This document shows positions 55,326-63,676 of a stretch of DNA of 64,000 bases, piece by piece. Below the pieces are notes generated by a model. That model worked only from the letters and a program-made list of their open reading frames with translations, ran no database searches and was not told the origin of the DNA. Position numbers and translations under genes: made by a program. The DNA is from Nonomuraea dietziae (GTDB taxonomy: Bacteria > Actinomycetota > Actinomycetes > Streptosporangiales > Streptosporangiaceae), in the NCBI RefSeq assembly GCF_014195505.1, contig NZ_JACIBV010000001.1:8246001-8310000 (forward strand). Reading direction: 5' to 3'. Each line of letters opens with the position of its first letter. The stretch's first letter is position 1.

Positions 55326-55397
55326 CCTCAGGTTAGCGCCTCGCGTGTCGCTCGGCGACCGCCTACCCTGGTCAACTCAGGGGGCGAGAGGAGCGGC

Positions 55398-56285
55398 GTG
55401 CTGAAGCGTGCGGTGATCGCGGGGGCGATCGTCCTGGCGGCGATTCTGGCGGGACACCGTCTGATTCCCGCGCTGGGTGGGTTCACCCCCATCATGGAGA
55501 GTCTGTTGCCCTGGCTGGGGCTCGCGATACCGGTGCTGCTGCTCCTGGCGCTGCTGGCGCGCTCGGCGGGGGCAGCCGTGGCGGTCCTGCTCCCCGCCCT
55601 GGTGTGGGGCGTGATGTTCGGCCCCGACGTGCTGCGCTCCTCCCCTGGAGGGGCCAGCGACCTGTCGGTGGCCACGGTCAACGTGGGCGTGCGCAACAAC
55701 TCCTCGGGCTCGGCGGTGCGGGCCATCGCCGAGGGCCTCGACATGGTCGCCGCGCAGGAGCTCACACCCGGAGGGCCCGCCGCCAAGGCGCTCAACAAGA
55801 TTTTCAAGTTCCACCGGAACGTCAGCACGGTCGGGCTGTGGAGCAGGTTCCCGCTGTCCGAACCCGACTACTTCGACGTCGGCCTCGGCTGGGAGCGGGC
55901 CCTGCGCACGGTGGCCAAGACTCCCGAGGGCGACGTCACCGTCTACGTGATGCACCTGGCCTCCGCCCGTCCCGGGCACACCGCGACCCGCGACAGGACA
56001 CTGGCGGAGGCGCGCAAGCTCATCGAGGCCGACAAGAGCGAGCGCATCCTGCTGCTCGGCGACCTCAACACCGCCACCTACGACAGGGGCCTCAGCAACC
56101 TCACCCCGCCGCTGCTCAACGCGCAGGAGGAGGTGGGGGAGGGGTTCGGGTTCACCTGGCCGTCGAGCTTCCCGATCACCAGGCCCGACCACATCCTCTA
56201 CAAGGGGCTGAAGCCCACCCGCGCCGGAGTGGCCCCCGCGACGGGCAGCGACCACCGCGCCGCGACGGCCTCCTTCCGCCTCTGA
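55398..56285 (+). CDS. Membrane-anchored endonuclease/exonuclease/phosphatase-family protein
   Basis: This 295-residue protein has three N-terminal hydrophobic segments (about 1-20, 35-55 and 60-78), then an EEP catalytic domain facing outside. Visible EEP elements are TVNVGVRNNS (Asn), AAQELTP (metal-binding Glu), VYVMHLASARPG (His), LLLGDLNTA (Asp and Asn) and TGSDHRAATASF (terminal Asp-His). The substrate may be a phospholipid, nucleic acid or lipid-linked phosphate. GTG at 55398 has GAGAGGAG upstream. Confidence 0.85.
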   Translation: MLKRAVIAGAIVLAAILAGHRLIPALGGFTPIMESLLPWLGLAIPVLLLLALLARSAGAAVAVLLPALVWGVMFGPDVLRSSPGGASDLSVATVNVGVRNNSSGSAVRAIAEGLDMVAAQELTPGGPAAKALNKIFKFHRNVSTVGLWSRFPLSEPDYFDVGLGWERALRTVAKTPEGDVTVYVMHLASARPGHTATRDRTLAEARKLIEADKSERILLLGDLNTATYDRGLSNLTPPLLNAQEEVGEGFGFTWPSSFPITRPDHILYKGLKPTRAGVAPATGSDHRAATASFRL

Positions 56286-56340
56286 CCCGGCCCGCCCCTG
56301 CCCGCCTCCGATGACCCGGCGCGCCCCGGCCCGACTCCGA

Positions 56341-56420
56341 TGACCCGGCGCGCCCCTGACCCGGCGCGCCCCTGACCCGGCGCGCCCCTGACCCGGCGCG
56401 CCCCTGACCTGGAGCGCCCC
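56341..56420. repeat. 16-nt minisatellite between two genes
   Basis: TGACCCGGCGCGCCCC occurs four times exactly in tandem (56341-56404), followed by a diverged copy (TGACCTGGAGCGCCCC). Further partial copies begin from 56284. It fills the gap between the EEP gene and the end of the MocA-like gene. Confidence 0.9.
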
Positions 56421-56422
56421 GG

Positions 56423-56989
56423 TCAGCCGGGGGCCTCGCCGGTCACCAGACGGGCCAGGTCCTCGGGCGTGTCGATGTCGCGAGGATCGCCGGGCACCTC
56501 CACCTCGGTGACCAGCTCGGGGTGGGCCTTCAGGAACGGTCTGGCCCCGACGTCGCCCACCGCCAGCTCCGCCACCCGCTCGACGTGCCGCCTGGCGATC
56601 AGCACCGGGTTGCGGCGGCGCCCGCCGTACGTGGCGACGGCGAGCTCGGCCCCGCTGTCGATCAGCGCCCGCACCGCGGCGGGCTCGACGAACGGCTGGT
56701 CCACCAGCGCGACCACCACCGCCGTGGCGTCGGACGGCAGCGCGGCCAGGCCCACGCGCAGCGAGGAGCCCATGCCGTCACGCCAGGAGGGGTTGCGCAC
56801 CACCACCGCGCCGCGCACCTGCACGGTCGCCGCGCCCAGCACGACGATCACCGGGTGGCAGCCGCCCTCGTGCAGCAGCCGCACGCCCCTGTCGACCAGC
56901 CGCTCGCCCTCGTACTCCAGCAGCGCCTTGGGCCTGCCGAGGCGCGCCCCGCGCCCGGCCGCCAGGAGCAGCCCCACCACCTGTGTCAT
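56423..56989 (-). CDS. MobA/MocA-like nucleotidyltransferase
   Basis: This 188-residue GT-A-like NTP transferase has the nucleotide-binding start GLLLAAGRGARLGRPKALLE and the metal-binding VVVALVDQPFVEPAAVRAL. A substrate loop, TYGGRRRNPVLIARRH, lies near 120. In this cluster it probably adds CMP (or GMP) to molybdopterin to make the dinucleotide cofactor for a molybdo-hydroxylase. ATG at 56989 overlaps the xdhC stop (TGATG), with GGGGAGG 4 nt upstream. It is the last gene of the maturation operon. Confidence 0.85.
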   Translation of the reverse strand: MTQVVGLLLAAGRGARLGRPKALLEYEGERLVDRGVRLLHEGGCHPVIVVLGAATVQVRGAVVVRNPSWRDGMGSSLRVGLAALPSDATAVVVALVDQPFVEPAAVRALIDSGAELAVATYGGRRRNPVLIARRHVERVAELAVGDVGARPFLKAHPELVTEVEVPGDPRDIDTPEDLARLVTGEAPG

Positions 56990-58077
56990 CAGACCTCCCC
57001 GTGGATGCGCCCGCCGGTTTCGCTCAGCGGTCGACCGCTCCCACCCCAGCGCAGCTGGATCAGCTCCGCCATCACCGACACGGCGGTCTCCTCGGGCGTG
57101 CGCGAGCCCAGGTCGAGCCCGATGGGCGAGCGCAGCCGGCTCAGCTCCCGCTCGCTCAGGCCCGCCTCCCGGAGCCTGGCCAGTCTGTCCTCGTGCGTAC
57201 GGCGCGAGCCCATCGCCCCGACGTAGCCCGCGGGGGTGCGCAGCGCCACCTCCAGCAGCGGCACGTCGAACTTCGGGTCGTGGGTGAGCACGCAGATCAC
57301 CGTCCGCTCGTCGACCTGGATGGAGGCCAGGTAGTCGTGCGGCCACCTGACCACCACCTCGTCGGCCTCGGGGAAGCGCTTGGCGGTGGCGAAGACGGGC
57401 CTGGCGTCGCAGACGGTGACGTGGTAGCCGAGGAACTTGCCCATGCGCGCGACGGCGGCGGCGAAGTCGATGGCGCCGAAGACCAGCATGCGCGGCGGCG
57501 GCGCGAACGACTGCACGAAGACCGACAGCTCGTCCAGGCGGCGCTCGCCGTGCCGGCCGTAGTGCCTGATCCCGGTCAGGCCCTGGGCCAGCATGCCGCG
57601 CACGTCGTCGTCCACCGCCTCGTCCAGCCGCTCGACGCCGAGCGAGCCCGAGGCGCGGCCCGGCCAGATCACCCTGCGCGCGCCCATGACGCCGGGGCCC
57701 GCCACGACCGTCGCGACGGCCACAGGCTCGTGCGCCCTGACGGAGGCGAAGATCTCACCCATCTCGGGATAGGACTCGATCGAGATCGGCTCGACGAGGA
57801 TGTCGATGGTGCCGCCGCAGGTCAGCCCCACGGAGAAGGCGTCGTCGTCGCTGACGCCGTACCTCTGGAGCACGGGGGTCTCGATCTCGGAGGCCAGCTC
57901 GAAGACCGCGCCCTCGACGCAGCCGCCCGAGACGCTGCCCACGACCTCGTCGCCGCGCACCGCCATGGCCGCCCCAGGAGGCCTGGGCGCGCTGGAGAAG
58001 GTTCGCACCACGGTCGCCAGGCCGAAGCGCAGCCCGGACTCCCACCACCGCATGATCTCAGGCAGGACGTCGCGCAT
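56989..58077 (-). CDS. XdhC/CoxI-family molybdenum hydroxylase maturation protein
   Basis: This 362-residue protein has the XdhC N-terminal domain (MAVRGDEVVGSVSGGCVEGA with the conserved Cys near 53) and the C-terminal Rossmann-like domain (MLVFGAIDFAAAVARMGKF, ICVLTHDPKFDVPLLEVAL, GAMGSRRTHEDRL). It delivers and sulfurates the molybdenum cofactor for xanthine dehydrogenase or CO dehydrogenase type enzymes. It overlaps the VWA gene by 20 nt; GAGAGG precedes the ATG. Confidence 0.9.
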   Translation of the reverse strand: MRDVLPEIMRWWESGLRFGLATVVRTFSSAPRPPGAAMAVRGDEVVGSVSGGCVEGAVFELASEIETPVLQRYGVSDDDAFSVGLTCGGTIDILVEPISIESYPEMGEIFASVRAHEPVAVATVVAGPGVMGARRVIWPGRASGSLGVERLDEAVDDDVRGMLAQGLTGIRHYGRHGERRLDELSVFVQSFAPPPRMLVFGAIDFAAAVARMGKFLGYHVTVCDARPVFATAKRFPEADEVVVRWPHDYLASIQVDERTVICVLTHDPKFDVPLLEVALRTPAGYVGAMGSRRTHEDRLARLREAGLSERELSRLRSPIGLDLGSRTPEETAVSVMAELIQLRWGGSGRPLSETGGRIHGEV

Positions 58078-59137
58078 CTGAAAGCCTCTCGGAGAGTTCC
58101 TCGAAGGCGGCCAGGCTGTGGCCTGCCACCAGGTCGTCGATGAACGGCAGCGCCGCGCGCATCCCCCCGGTGAGCGGCTGGTAGTCCTCGTGTCCCTTGT
58201 GCGGGTTGACCCAGATGACCCGCCGCGCCTGACGGGCCAGCCGCGCCATCTGCTCGCCGAGCAGCGCGGGGTCGCCGCGCTCCCACCCGTCGGAGGCGAC
58301 GACCACGATGGCGCCGCGCACGCTGGTCCTGGTCAGCAGCTCGCGCAGCTCCTCGCCGAGCCGGGTGCCCCCACTCCAGTCGGGGATCGCCTTGGAGACC
58401 TCGGCGAGCGCGGTGCCGGGGTCGCGGTGGCGCAGCTCGACGCTGATCGGCGTGAGCCTGGTACCGATCGAGTAGACCCGCGTGGCCCTGGGCTCGGTCC
58501 TGGCCATGGCGTGCGCGAAGCGCAGCACCGTCTCGGCGTAGGGGGCCATCGAGCCGCTGACGTCCACCAGCAGCACCACCTTGCGCGGCCTGGTGGTGCG
58601 GTCGCGGTGGCGCAGGCGCGCGACGTCGCCCTTCCTGAGCGCCTCACGGACGGTCCTGCGCTGGTCGAGCCTGCCCCTGCGGGAGGGCGCGAGCCTGCGT
58701 GAGAGCCGCCGCTCCCTGCGGGCGCGCAGCAGGGCCAGCATGCGGTGCACCTCGGCGCGCTCGGCCTCGCTCAGCGCCGCCACGTCCCTCTGGCGCAGCA
58801 CCTCGAGGGGGCTGGCGGTGGCGAGAACCGCCTCCTGGCCCCGCTCGCCCTCTCCCTCGCCGCCTGCCAGGTGCCTGGTGACCGTCGCGGCTCTCGTCAG
58901 GCCCCGCACGGCCCGCCTGCCGCCGAAGTAGGCGGCGAAGCAGCGGTCGTAGCGGGGCAGGTCGTCGGGCGTGGCGCACAGGGTGAGGCGGCCTGCCCAG
59001 TAGACGTCCTCGCGACGGGCCACGTCGAGGTGGCCGAGGGCCTTCAGCAGGTTCTGGGTGCGCTCGTGGTCGGCCCCCACCCCTGCGGCCCGCAGCGTGC
59101 GGGCGAACCCGGTCATGGTGGCTGCCAGGTCACGCAC
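58058..59137 (-). CDS. VWA domain protein, CoxE-like
   Basis: This 359-residue protein has a helical N-terminus rich in charged residues and, near 185-345, a von Willebrand A domain with the MIDAS motif LVDVSGSMAP. CoxE-like proteins act with MoxR ATPases to insert metals into CO dehydrogenase. It overlaps the MoxR gene by 8 nt, so the pair is coupled. GTG at 59137 is the longest start; ATG at 59116 (MTGFARTL) is an alternative, and neither has a clear ribosome binding site. Confidence 0.85.
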   Translation of the reverse strand: MRDLAATMTGFARTLRAAGVGADHERTQNLLKALGHLDVARREDVYWAGRLTLCATPDDLPRYDRCFAAYFGGRRAVRGLTRAATVTRHLAGGEGEGERGQEAVLATASPLEVLRQRDVAALSEAERAEVHRMLALLRARRERRLSRRLAPSRRGRLDQRRTVREALRKGDVARLRHRDRTTRPRKVVLLVDVSGSMAPYAETVLRFAHAMARTEPRATRVYSIGTRLTPISVELRHRDPGTALAEVSKAIPDWSGGTRLGEELRELLTRTSVRGAIVVVASDGWERGDPALLGEQMARLARQARRVIWVNPHKGHEDYQPLTGGMRAALPFIDDLVAGHSLAAFEELSERLSDARRPA

Positions 59138-59996
59138 GGCCCAGGACCCCGCTGCCGAGCACCTTCTCCACGTCCTCCCTGTACTTCAGCGCCGCGCCGA
59201 GCGTGACGGCGGCCAGACCCGGATCGAGGTCGCGGGCGCCGAGCGTGAGCAGCGCCTCGGTCCAGTCGAGTGTCTCGGCGATGCCGGGCGGTTTGACCAG
59301 GCCGTGCTCGCGCAGCCGCGCGGCCGTACTCGCCACCTGGCGGGCCAGCGCCTCGGTGCACTCGGGCAGCCTGCGCAGCAGGATGGCCACCTCCCGCTCG
59401 AAGCTCGGATGTTCGAGCCAGTGGTAGAGGCAGCGGCGCTTGAGCGCGTCGTGGACCTCGCGGGTGCGGTTGGAGGTGACGACCACGACAGGCGGCGTGC
59501 GCGCGCTGATCGTGCCGAGCTCGGGCACGGAGATCGTGAAGTCCGACAGCACCTCGAGCAGGAACGCCTCGAACTCGTCGTCGGCCCTGTCGATCTCGTC
59601 CACCAGTAGTACCGCGGGATCGGTCTCGATCGCCCTGAGCAGCGGGCGCGCGATGAGGAAGCGGCGGTCGTAGATCTCGCCCTCCAGCCTGCCCGCGTCG
59701 GTGATCCCCGCCGCCTCCGCCGCCTTGAGGTGGAGCAGCTGGCGGGCGAAGTCCCAGTCGTAGAGCGCCTGGGCGGCGTCGAGTCCCTCGTAGCACTGCA
59801 GGCGGATCAGCGGGGCGTCGAGCATCAGGGCCATGGTCTTGGCCAGCTCGGTCTTGCCGACCCCCGCCTCGCCCTCGAGGAACAGTGGCCGTCCCATCCT
59901 GAGGGCGAGGAAGGCGGCCGTCGACAGCCCTTCGTCGGCGAGGTAGGCGTGCTGGTCGAGCAGGTCGGCCAGTTTCGCGGGCGACTCGATGTCCAT
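59130..59996 (-). CDS. MoxR-family AAA+ ATPase, CoxD-like
   Basis: This 288-residue AAA+ ATPase has Walker A GEAGVGKT at 42-49, Walker B VLLVDEIDRAD near 125, sensor-1 VVVTSNRTREV near 165 and RRCLYHWLEHPSFERE, typical of the CoxD branch. It powers chaperone-like maturation together with the VWA protein. ATG at 59996 is preferred because AAGG precedes it and relatives start near here; GTG at 60020 would add eight residues, but its purine box touches the start codon. It is the first gene of the cluster. Confidence 0.88.
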   Translation of the reverse strand: MDIESPAKLADLLDQHAYLADEGLSTAAFLALRMGRPLFLEGEAGVGKTELAKTMALMLDAPLIRLQCYEGLDAAQALYDWDFARQLLHLKAAEAAGITDAGRLEGEIYDRRFLIARPLLRAIETDPAVLLVDEIDRADDEFEAFLLEVLSDFTISVPELGTISARTPPVVVVTSNRTREVHDALKRRCLYHWLEHPSFEREVAILLRRLPECTEALARQVASTAARLREHGLVKPPGIAETLDWTEALLTLGARDLDPGLAAVTLGAALKYREDVEKVLGSGVLGRA

Positions 59997-60060
59997 TGCC
60001 TTGATTGTCCGCCGCAGCACCCCTTCAGGCTACGGCCGAGCGTGAATTCGGGACACGCGC

Positions 60061-60144
60061 CACGAGGACGAGCAGGTCCACGCCACGCTGAGCCCCCTGC
60101 TCGAGGCCATGCCCTCAGGCAGCTGCCCGGTCGTCTCCCACGGC
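60061..60144 (+). pseudogene. Fragment resembling SAM-dependent methyltransferase (DUF574 type)
   Basis: A 28-codon open stretch reads HEDEQVHATLSPLLEAMPSG then SCPVVSHG. This resembles the segment of DUF574 SAM-methyltransferases that ends LPPGSYLVISHA. A stop codon lies just upstream (60043) and no start or remainder is present. It appears to be a relic left between the MoxR and GH9 genes. The match is short and judged by eye. Confidence 0.4.
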
Positions 60145-60168
60145 GTGCGCCGACCGCGAGGTCGACCA

Positions 60169-60207
60169 GTACGGCGGGGCCGGCAGGAAGCGCCGACCCC
60201 GCCGTAC
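60169..60207 (-). terminator. GH9 terminator hairpin
   Basis: GTACGGCGGGGCCGGC (60169-60184) pairs with GCCGACCCCGCCGTAC (60192-60207) with one mismatch and a 7-nt loop, 8 nt after the stop of the minus-strand GH9 gene. No T-run is visible. Confidence 0.8.
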
Positions 60208-60214
60208 GGGCGCG

Positions 60215-61975
60215 TCAGTCCCTGGCCATCAGGGTGAGCGCGTAGAGCGCGATCGCGGCGAAGTCGTCGGCGGGCTCGGAGGCCTGCCACGACCGCACGT
60301 CGTCGACGAACCTGCTGCCGCGCCCGGTGAACTCCTCGTAGCGGTCCACGCCGTCGGCGGGGCACTTGGCCATCTCCTCGAAGTGGCCGCCGAGCCCGTC
60401 GTCGAACAGCGAGGCCGCGTTGGGCCCGTTGACCACGGCGCCGGTCGCGGGCCTGCCCGTCAGGTTGGCGATCTGGTAGTGCGGGCAGGAGATCGAGTTG
60501 TCGCCGACGCCCTGGACGAAGGAGACGCCCCACGGGTTGGCGCCGAAGGCCCACCCCCGCTGCTGGGTGCCGAAGGCGTCGTAGGAGCGGTCACCCGTCA
60601 CCGACCTGTAGAGCCTGGAGGTGGCGGCCAGGCCGAAGGCGTGCGGCACCGAGTCGAACTGGTCGTAGCGCGCTCCCGCCCTGAACGGGTCCTTCGCGGC
60701 GCGGGAGGCGCCGATCTCCAGCTGCGCCTTCAGGTCGGCGGCCAGGGCGTCCTTCATGGCCGCCCCCGCCCTGATCAGGTCGGCGTGGGCCAGGGCGCTC
60801 ACGTCGTAGAGGTTCAGGGTGTCGCCGGTGTCGTTGGCGATGTACTCCTCCGCCCAGTGGGAGGCCTGCGCCAGCCACTGCGCCGCCCTGGGATCGCCGA
60901 GGCGCTGGGCGGCCAGCGCCAGCTCGGCGCCGCCCAGCTCCATGTCGTCGCGCCAGACGCTCTCGGGGTAGAAGGCGTGCGGCAGGGAGGTGACCAGGGG
61001 GCCGACGTCCGTGGTCTTCGCCATGGCGTAGATCTCGGCGGCCTGGTCGAGCCACGCCCGCGCCTTGCGCCTGTCGGGCTCGACCTGGGCGGCCAGCGCG
61101 AAGGCCGCCGCCGTACGGCCGGCGAGATTGGGGCTGATCGGCTCGCCGGGCGGGGCGGCCCTGAAGACAGGGCGGTTGCGGATGTACTTCTCCTTCGAGG
61201 AGTCGTCGCTCTCGGGCAGGCGCCAGATGTCGTGGTCGCCGACGAAGGTGCCCTCGGCGTTGCCCGCGCCGACGCCCACCTGGATGTACAGGGTCCTGGA
61301 CTTCCCGTCCCACATCTTGTCCAGGTATTTGAGGCCGTGCTCGGCCTCGGACCGCAGACGTGGGTCGGCGACCGGCCCTCCGTCCCTTCTCGCCGCCCAC
61401 ATCAGCGTGTCGACGTAGGCCAGGATGTGGGTGAACTTCAGGTAGTCGCCCGCGTCGAACCAGCCGCCCTCGACGTCGACGGGGCCGCCGACCTTTGTCA
61501 GCTCGCCCTTGATCTGGTCGGTGTCGGGCCCGGTGAAGACGGGCCAGTCGTAGACGTCGGCCGCCCTGTCCGTGGAGTGTCGCCTGCCGCCGTCGCGCTG
61601 GCCGCCGAAGAACGTCACGATCTTGGAGGCGGGCAGCGCCAGCAGGGGAGAGGGGGCGATCGCGAACTCGGCGGAGGTGAGGCCGCCCGACTTGATCCGG
61701 TAGCTGCCCGGACGCTTCAGGCCGGTCAGGTCGAGGTCGTAGACGTGGGCGTAGGCGGCGTTCCACGCGCCGAGGTCGCGGCCCGCCGTGCCCTTCAGCA
61801 CCGGCCTGCCCCTGCTGTCCACCACCGTGAAGGCGGCGGGCTTTCCGCTGGTCATGAGATAGGCGTGCTTGGCCTCGCCCGGCGCGAAACCGACCTGGTC
61901 GACGCGGATGTGGCCACTCGGTTGCATGGCTGGCGCTCCTGTGAGGGCGAGGGCGAGGGCTAAGACGATCCGCAT
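60215..61975 (-). CDS. Secreted glycoside hydrolase family 9 (endoglucanase-like)
   Basis: This 586-residue protein has a short signal peptide (MRIVLALALALTGAPA), an N-terminal Ig-like CelD_N domain (HIRVDQVGFAPGEAKHAYLM) and an (alpha/alpha)6 barrel. The catalytic base motif GGWFDAGDYLKF lies near 170. At the C-terminus the acid is probably the Glu of WQASEPADDFAAIALYAL. The GH9 signature 1 histidine region reads CPHYQIANLTG rather than the usual HPHHR, so substrate may differ from plain cellulose. ATG at 61975 is chosen because GGAG lies 6 nt upstream; GTG at 61987 adds four residues. It has no carbohydrate-binding module. Confidence 0.88.
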   Translation of the reverse strand: MRIVLALALALTGAPAMQPSGHIRVDQVGFAPGEAKHAYLMTSGKPAAFTVVDSRGRPVLKGTAGRDLGAWNAAYAHVYDLDLTGLKRPGSYRIKSGGLTSAEFAIAPSPLLALPASKIVTFFGGQRDGGRRHSTDRAADVYDWPVFTGPDTDQIKGELTKVGGPVDVEGGWFDAGDYLKFTHILAYVDTLMWAARRDGGPVADPRLRSEAEHGLKYLDKMWDGKSRTLYIQVGVGAGNAEGTFVGDHDIWRLPESDDSSKEKYIRNRPVFRAAPPGEPISPNLAGRTAAAFALAAQVEPDRRKARAWLDQAAEIYAMAKTTDVGPLVTSLPHAFYPESVWRDDMELGGAELALAAQRLGDPRAAQWLAQASHWAEEYIANDTGDTLNLYDVSALAHADLIRAGAAMKDALAADLKAQLEIGASRAAKDPFRAGARYDQFDSVPHAFGLAATSRLYRSVTGDRSYDAFGTQQRGWAFGANPWGVSFVQGVGDNSISCPHYQIANLTGRPATGAVVNGPNAASLFDDGLGGHFEEMAKCPADGVDRYEEFTGRGSRFVDDVRSWQASEPADDFAAIALYALTLMARD

Positions 61976-61989
61976 CGGCTGCTCCACGA

Positions 61990-62008
61990 GTTAGTAAACC
62001 TTCCTAAC
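61990..62008. promoter_or_regulatory. Palindromic element upstream of GH9 gene
   Basis: GTTAGTAAACCTTCCTAAC is a 19-nt imperfect palindrome (GTTAG and CTAAC arms; 16 of 19 positions symmetric), 15-33 nt before the GH9 start. It covers the purine-rich GGAAGG on the coding strand. It could be a repressor site or leader hairpin controlling hydrolase production. Confidence 0.5.
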
Positions 62009-62059
62009 CTTCAAGGGGACCGTAGCCGCCTGCCGCGAACGTGGTCAATACTTGGTGAA

Positions 62060-63091
62060 ATGCCCATGGATTTCGCCCGGCGCAGGGCCGCCCTCGCCGC
62101 GTTGCCGCACGGCGTCGACGCCGTCCTCGTCACCAACCCGGTCAACGTCCGCTACCTCACCGGCCTCGACAGCTCCAACGCCGCCGTCCTGGTCAGGGCG
62201 GACGGCTCGGCGCGCCTGGCCACCGACTCCCGCTACATCGACAAGACGCGCGGGCTCGACGTCGAGGTCGTGGAGGCCACCGACGTCGCGGGCGAGCTGG
62301 CCGCGAAGGGCGTCGGCATCGAGGCGGGGCACATGACCGTGGCGGTCTACAACCGGCTGGGCGACGGCCTGGTCGCGCTGGAGCCCCTCGTCGAGCGACT
62401 GCGCATGGTCAAGGACGAGGAGGAGATCGAGCTGCTGCGCACCGCCTGCGCCATCTCCGACCAGGCCTTCGCCGACATCCAGGACAGGATCAGGCCGGGC
62501 GTGACCGAGCGCGAGGTCGCCCGCGTGCTGGAGGCCCGCATGGTCGAGCTCGGCGCCGACAGACCCGCCTTCGAGTCCATCGTGGCGGCCGGCGAGAACG
62601 GCGCCGTCCCGCACCACGCGCCGACCGACCGCGAGCTGCGCGCGGGCGATCTGGTCACCCTCGACTTCGGCGCCCTCTACAAGGGCTACCACGCCGACAT
62701 GACCCGCACCGTCGCCCTCGGCCACGTCGACGGCTGGCAGCGCGAGGTCTACGACCTCGTCCGCGAGGCCCAGCGGGCCGGACGCGAGGCCGTGCGACAG
62801 GGCGCGGGGGCCGGCGACGTCGACGCCGCCTCCAGGTCGCTGATCGCCGAGGCGGGACACGCCGAGCACTTCCGCCACGGCCTGGGACACGGCGTCGGCC
62901 TGGAGATCCACGAGGAGCCGTTCCTGGGTCCTTCGCGGACCGGTAGACTAGAGGATCGAGTTCCGATCACTGTCGAGCCGGGGGTGTACCTTCCGGGCCG
63001 GGGTGGGGTCCGCATCGAGGACACGCTCGTGACGCGTGAAGGCGGATCGGAACTCCTCACGAAGACGACCAAGGAGCTGCTCGTCCTGTAG
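62060..63091 (+). CDS. pepQ: Xaa-Pro aminopeptidase/dipeptidase (M24 family)
   Basis: This 343-residue peptidase has a creatinase-like N-domain and the pita-bread catalytic domain. The five metal ligands are visible: Asp in LVTLDFGALYKGYHADMTRT (two), His in GLGHGVGLEIHEEP, Glu in ITVEPGVYLPG and Glu in GVRIEDTL. It releases residues next to proline. ATG at 62060 or 62066 is the start. It precedes efp by 24 nt, as in many Gram-positive bacteria. Confidence 0.92.
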   Translation: MPMDFARRRAALAALPHGVDAVLVTNPVNVRYLTGLDSSNAAVLVRADGSARLATDSRYIDKTRGLDVEVVEATDVAGELAAKGVGIEAGHMTVAVYNRLGDGLVALEPLVERLRMVKDEEEIELLRTACAISDQAFADIQDRIRPGVTEREVARVLEARMVELGADRPAFESIVAAGENGAVPHHAPTDRELRAGDLVTLDFGALYKGYHADMTRTVALGHVDGWQREVYDLVREAQRAGREAVRQGAGAGDVDAASRSLIAEAGHAEHFRHGLGHGVGLEIHEEPFLGPSRTGRLEDRVPITVEPGVYLPGRGGVRIEDTLVTREGGSELLTKTTKELLVL

Positions 63092-63115
63092 AGCGGCCGC
63101 ATCCGGGAGAAGCGA

Positions 63116-63676
63116 GTGGCGACGACCAACGACCTCAAGAACGGCATCGTGCTGAAGCTCGACGGCGGTGAGCTCTGGTCCGTTGTGGAGTTCCAGCACG
63201 TCAAGCCGGGCAAGGGCGGCGCGTTCGTGCGCACCAAGCTCAAGAACGTCCTCTCGGGCAAGGTCGTGGACAAGACCTTCAACGCCGGCGTGAAGGTCGA
63301 CGTGGCCAACGTCGACAAGCGCGAGATGCAGTTCTCCTACAAGGACGGCGACGACTTCGTCTTCATGGACACCGAGACCTACGACATGGTCAACGTGCCC
63401 GCCAAGACCGTCGGCGACGCCGCCAACTACATGCTCGAGAACACCCTGGCCACCGTCGCCTTCAACGAGGGCGCCGCGCTCTACGTCGACCTGCCCGCGG
63501 CGGTCGAGCTGCTGATCGCCAACACCGAGCCCGGCCTCCAGGGCGACCGCTCCACCGGTGGCACCAAGCCCGCCACGCTCGAGACCGGCGCCGAGATCAA
63601 GGTGCCGCTGTTCATCACCACCGGCGAGAAGGTCAAGGTCGACACTCGCAGCGGCGAATACCTCGGCCGGGCCTGA
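63116..63676 (+). CDS. efp: Elongation factor P
   Basis: This 186-residue three-domain protein relieves ribosome stalling at proline stretches. The N-terminal KOW domain has FQHVKPGKGGAFVRTKLKN, with the loop that contacts the tRNA; the PGKG loop is of the actinobacterial kind. The OB domains and the closing VDTRSGEYLGRA are intact. GTG at 63116 has GGGAGA upstream. The stop is directly followed by the nusB GTG. Confidence 0.96.
   Translation: MATTNDLKNGIVLKLDGGELWSVVEFQHVKPGKGGAFVRTKLKNVLSGKVVDKTFNAGVKVDVANVDKREMQFSYKDGDDFVFMDTETYDMVNVPAKTVGDAANYMLENTLATVAFNEGAALYVDLPAAVELLIANTEPGLQGDRSTGGTKPATLETGAEIKVPLFITTGEKVKVDTRSGEYLGRA

Noticed and set aside
56341..56420. CRISPR array
   Set aside because: Units are directly adjacent with no spacers, and no cas genes are present.
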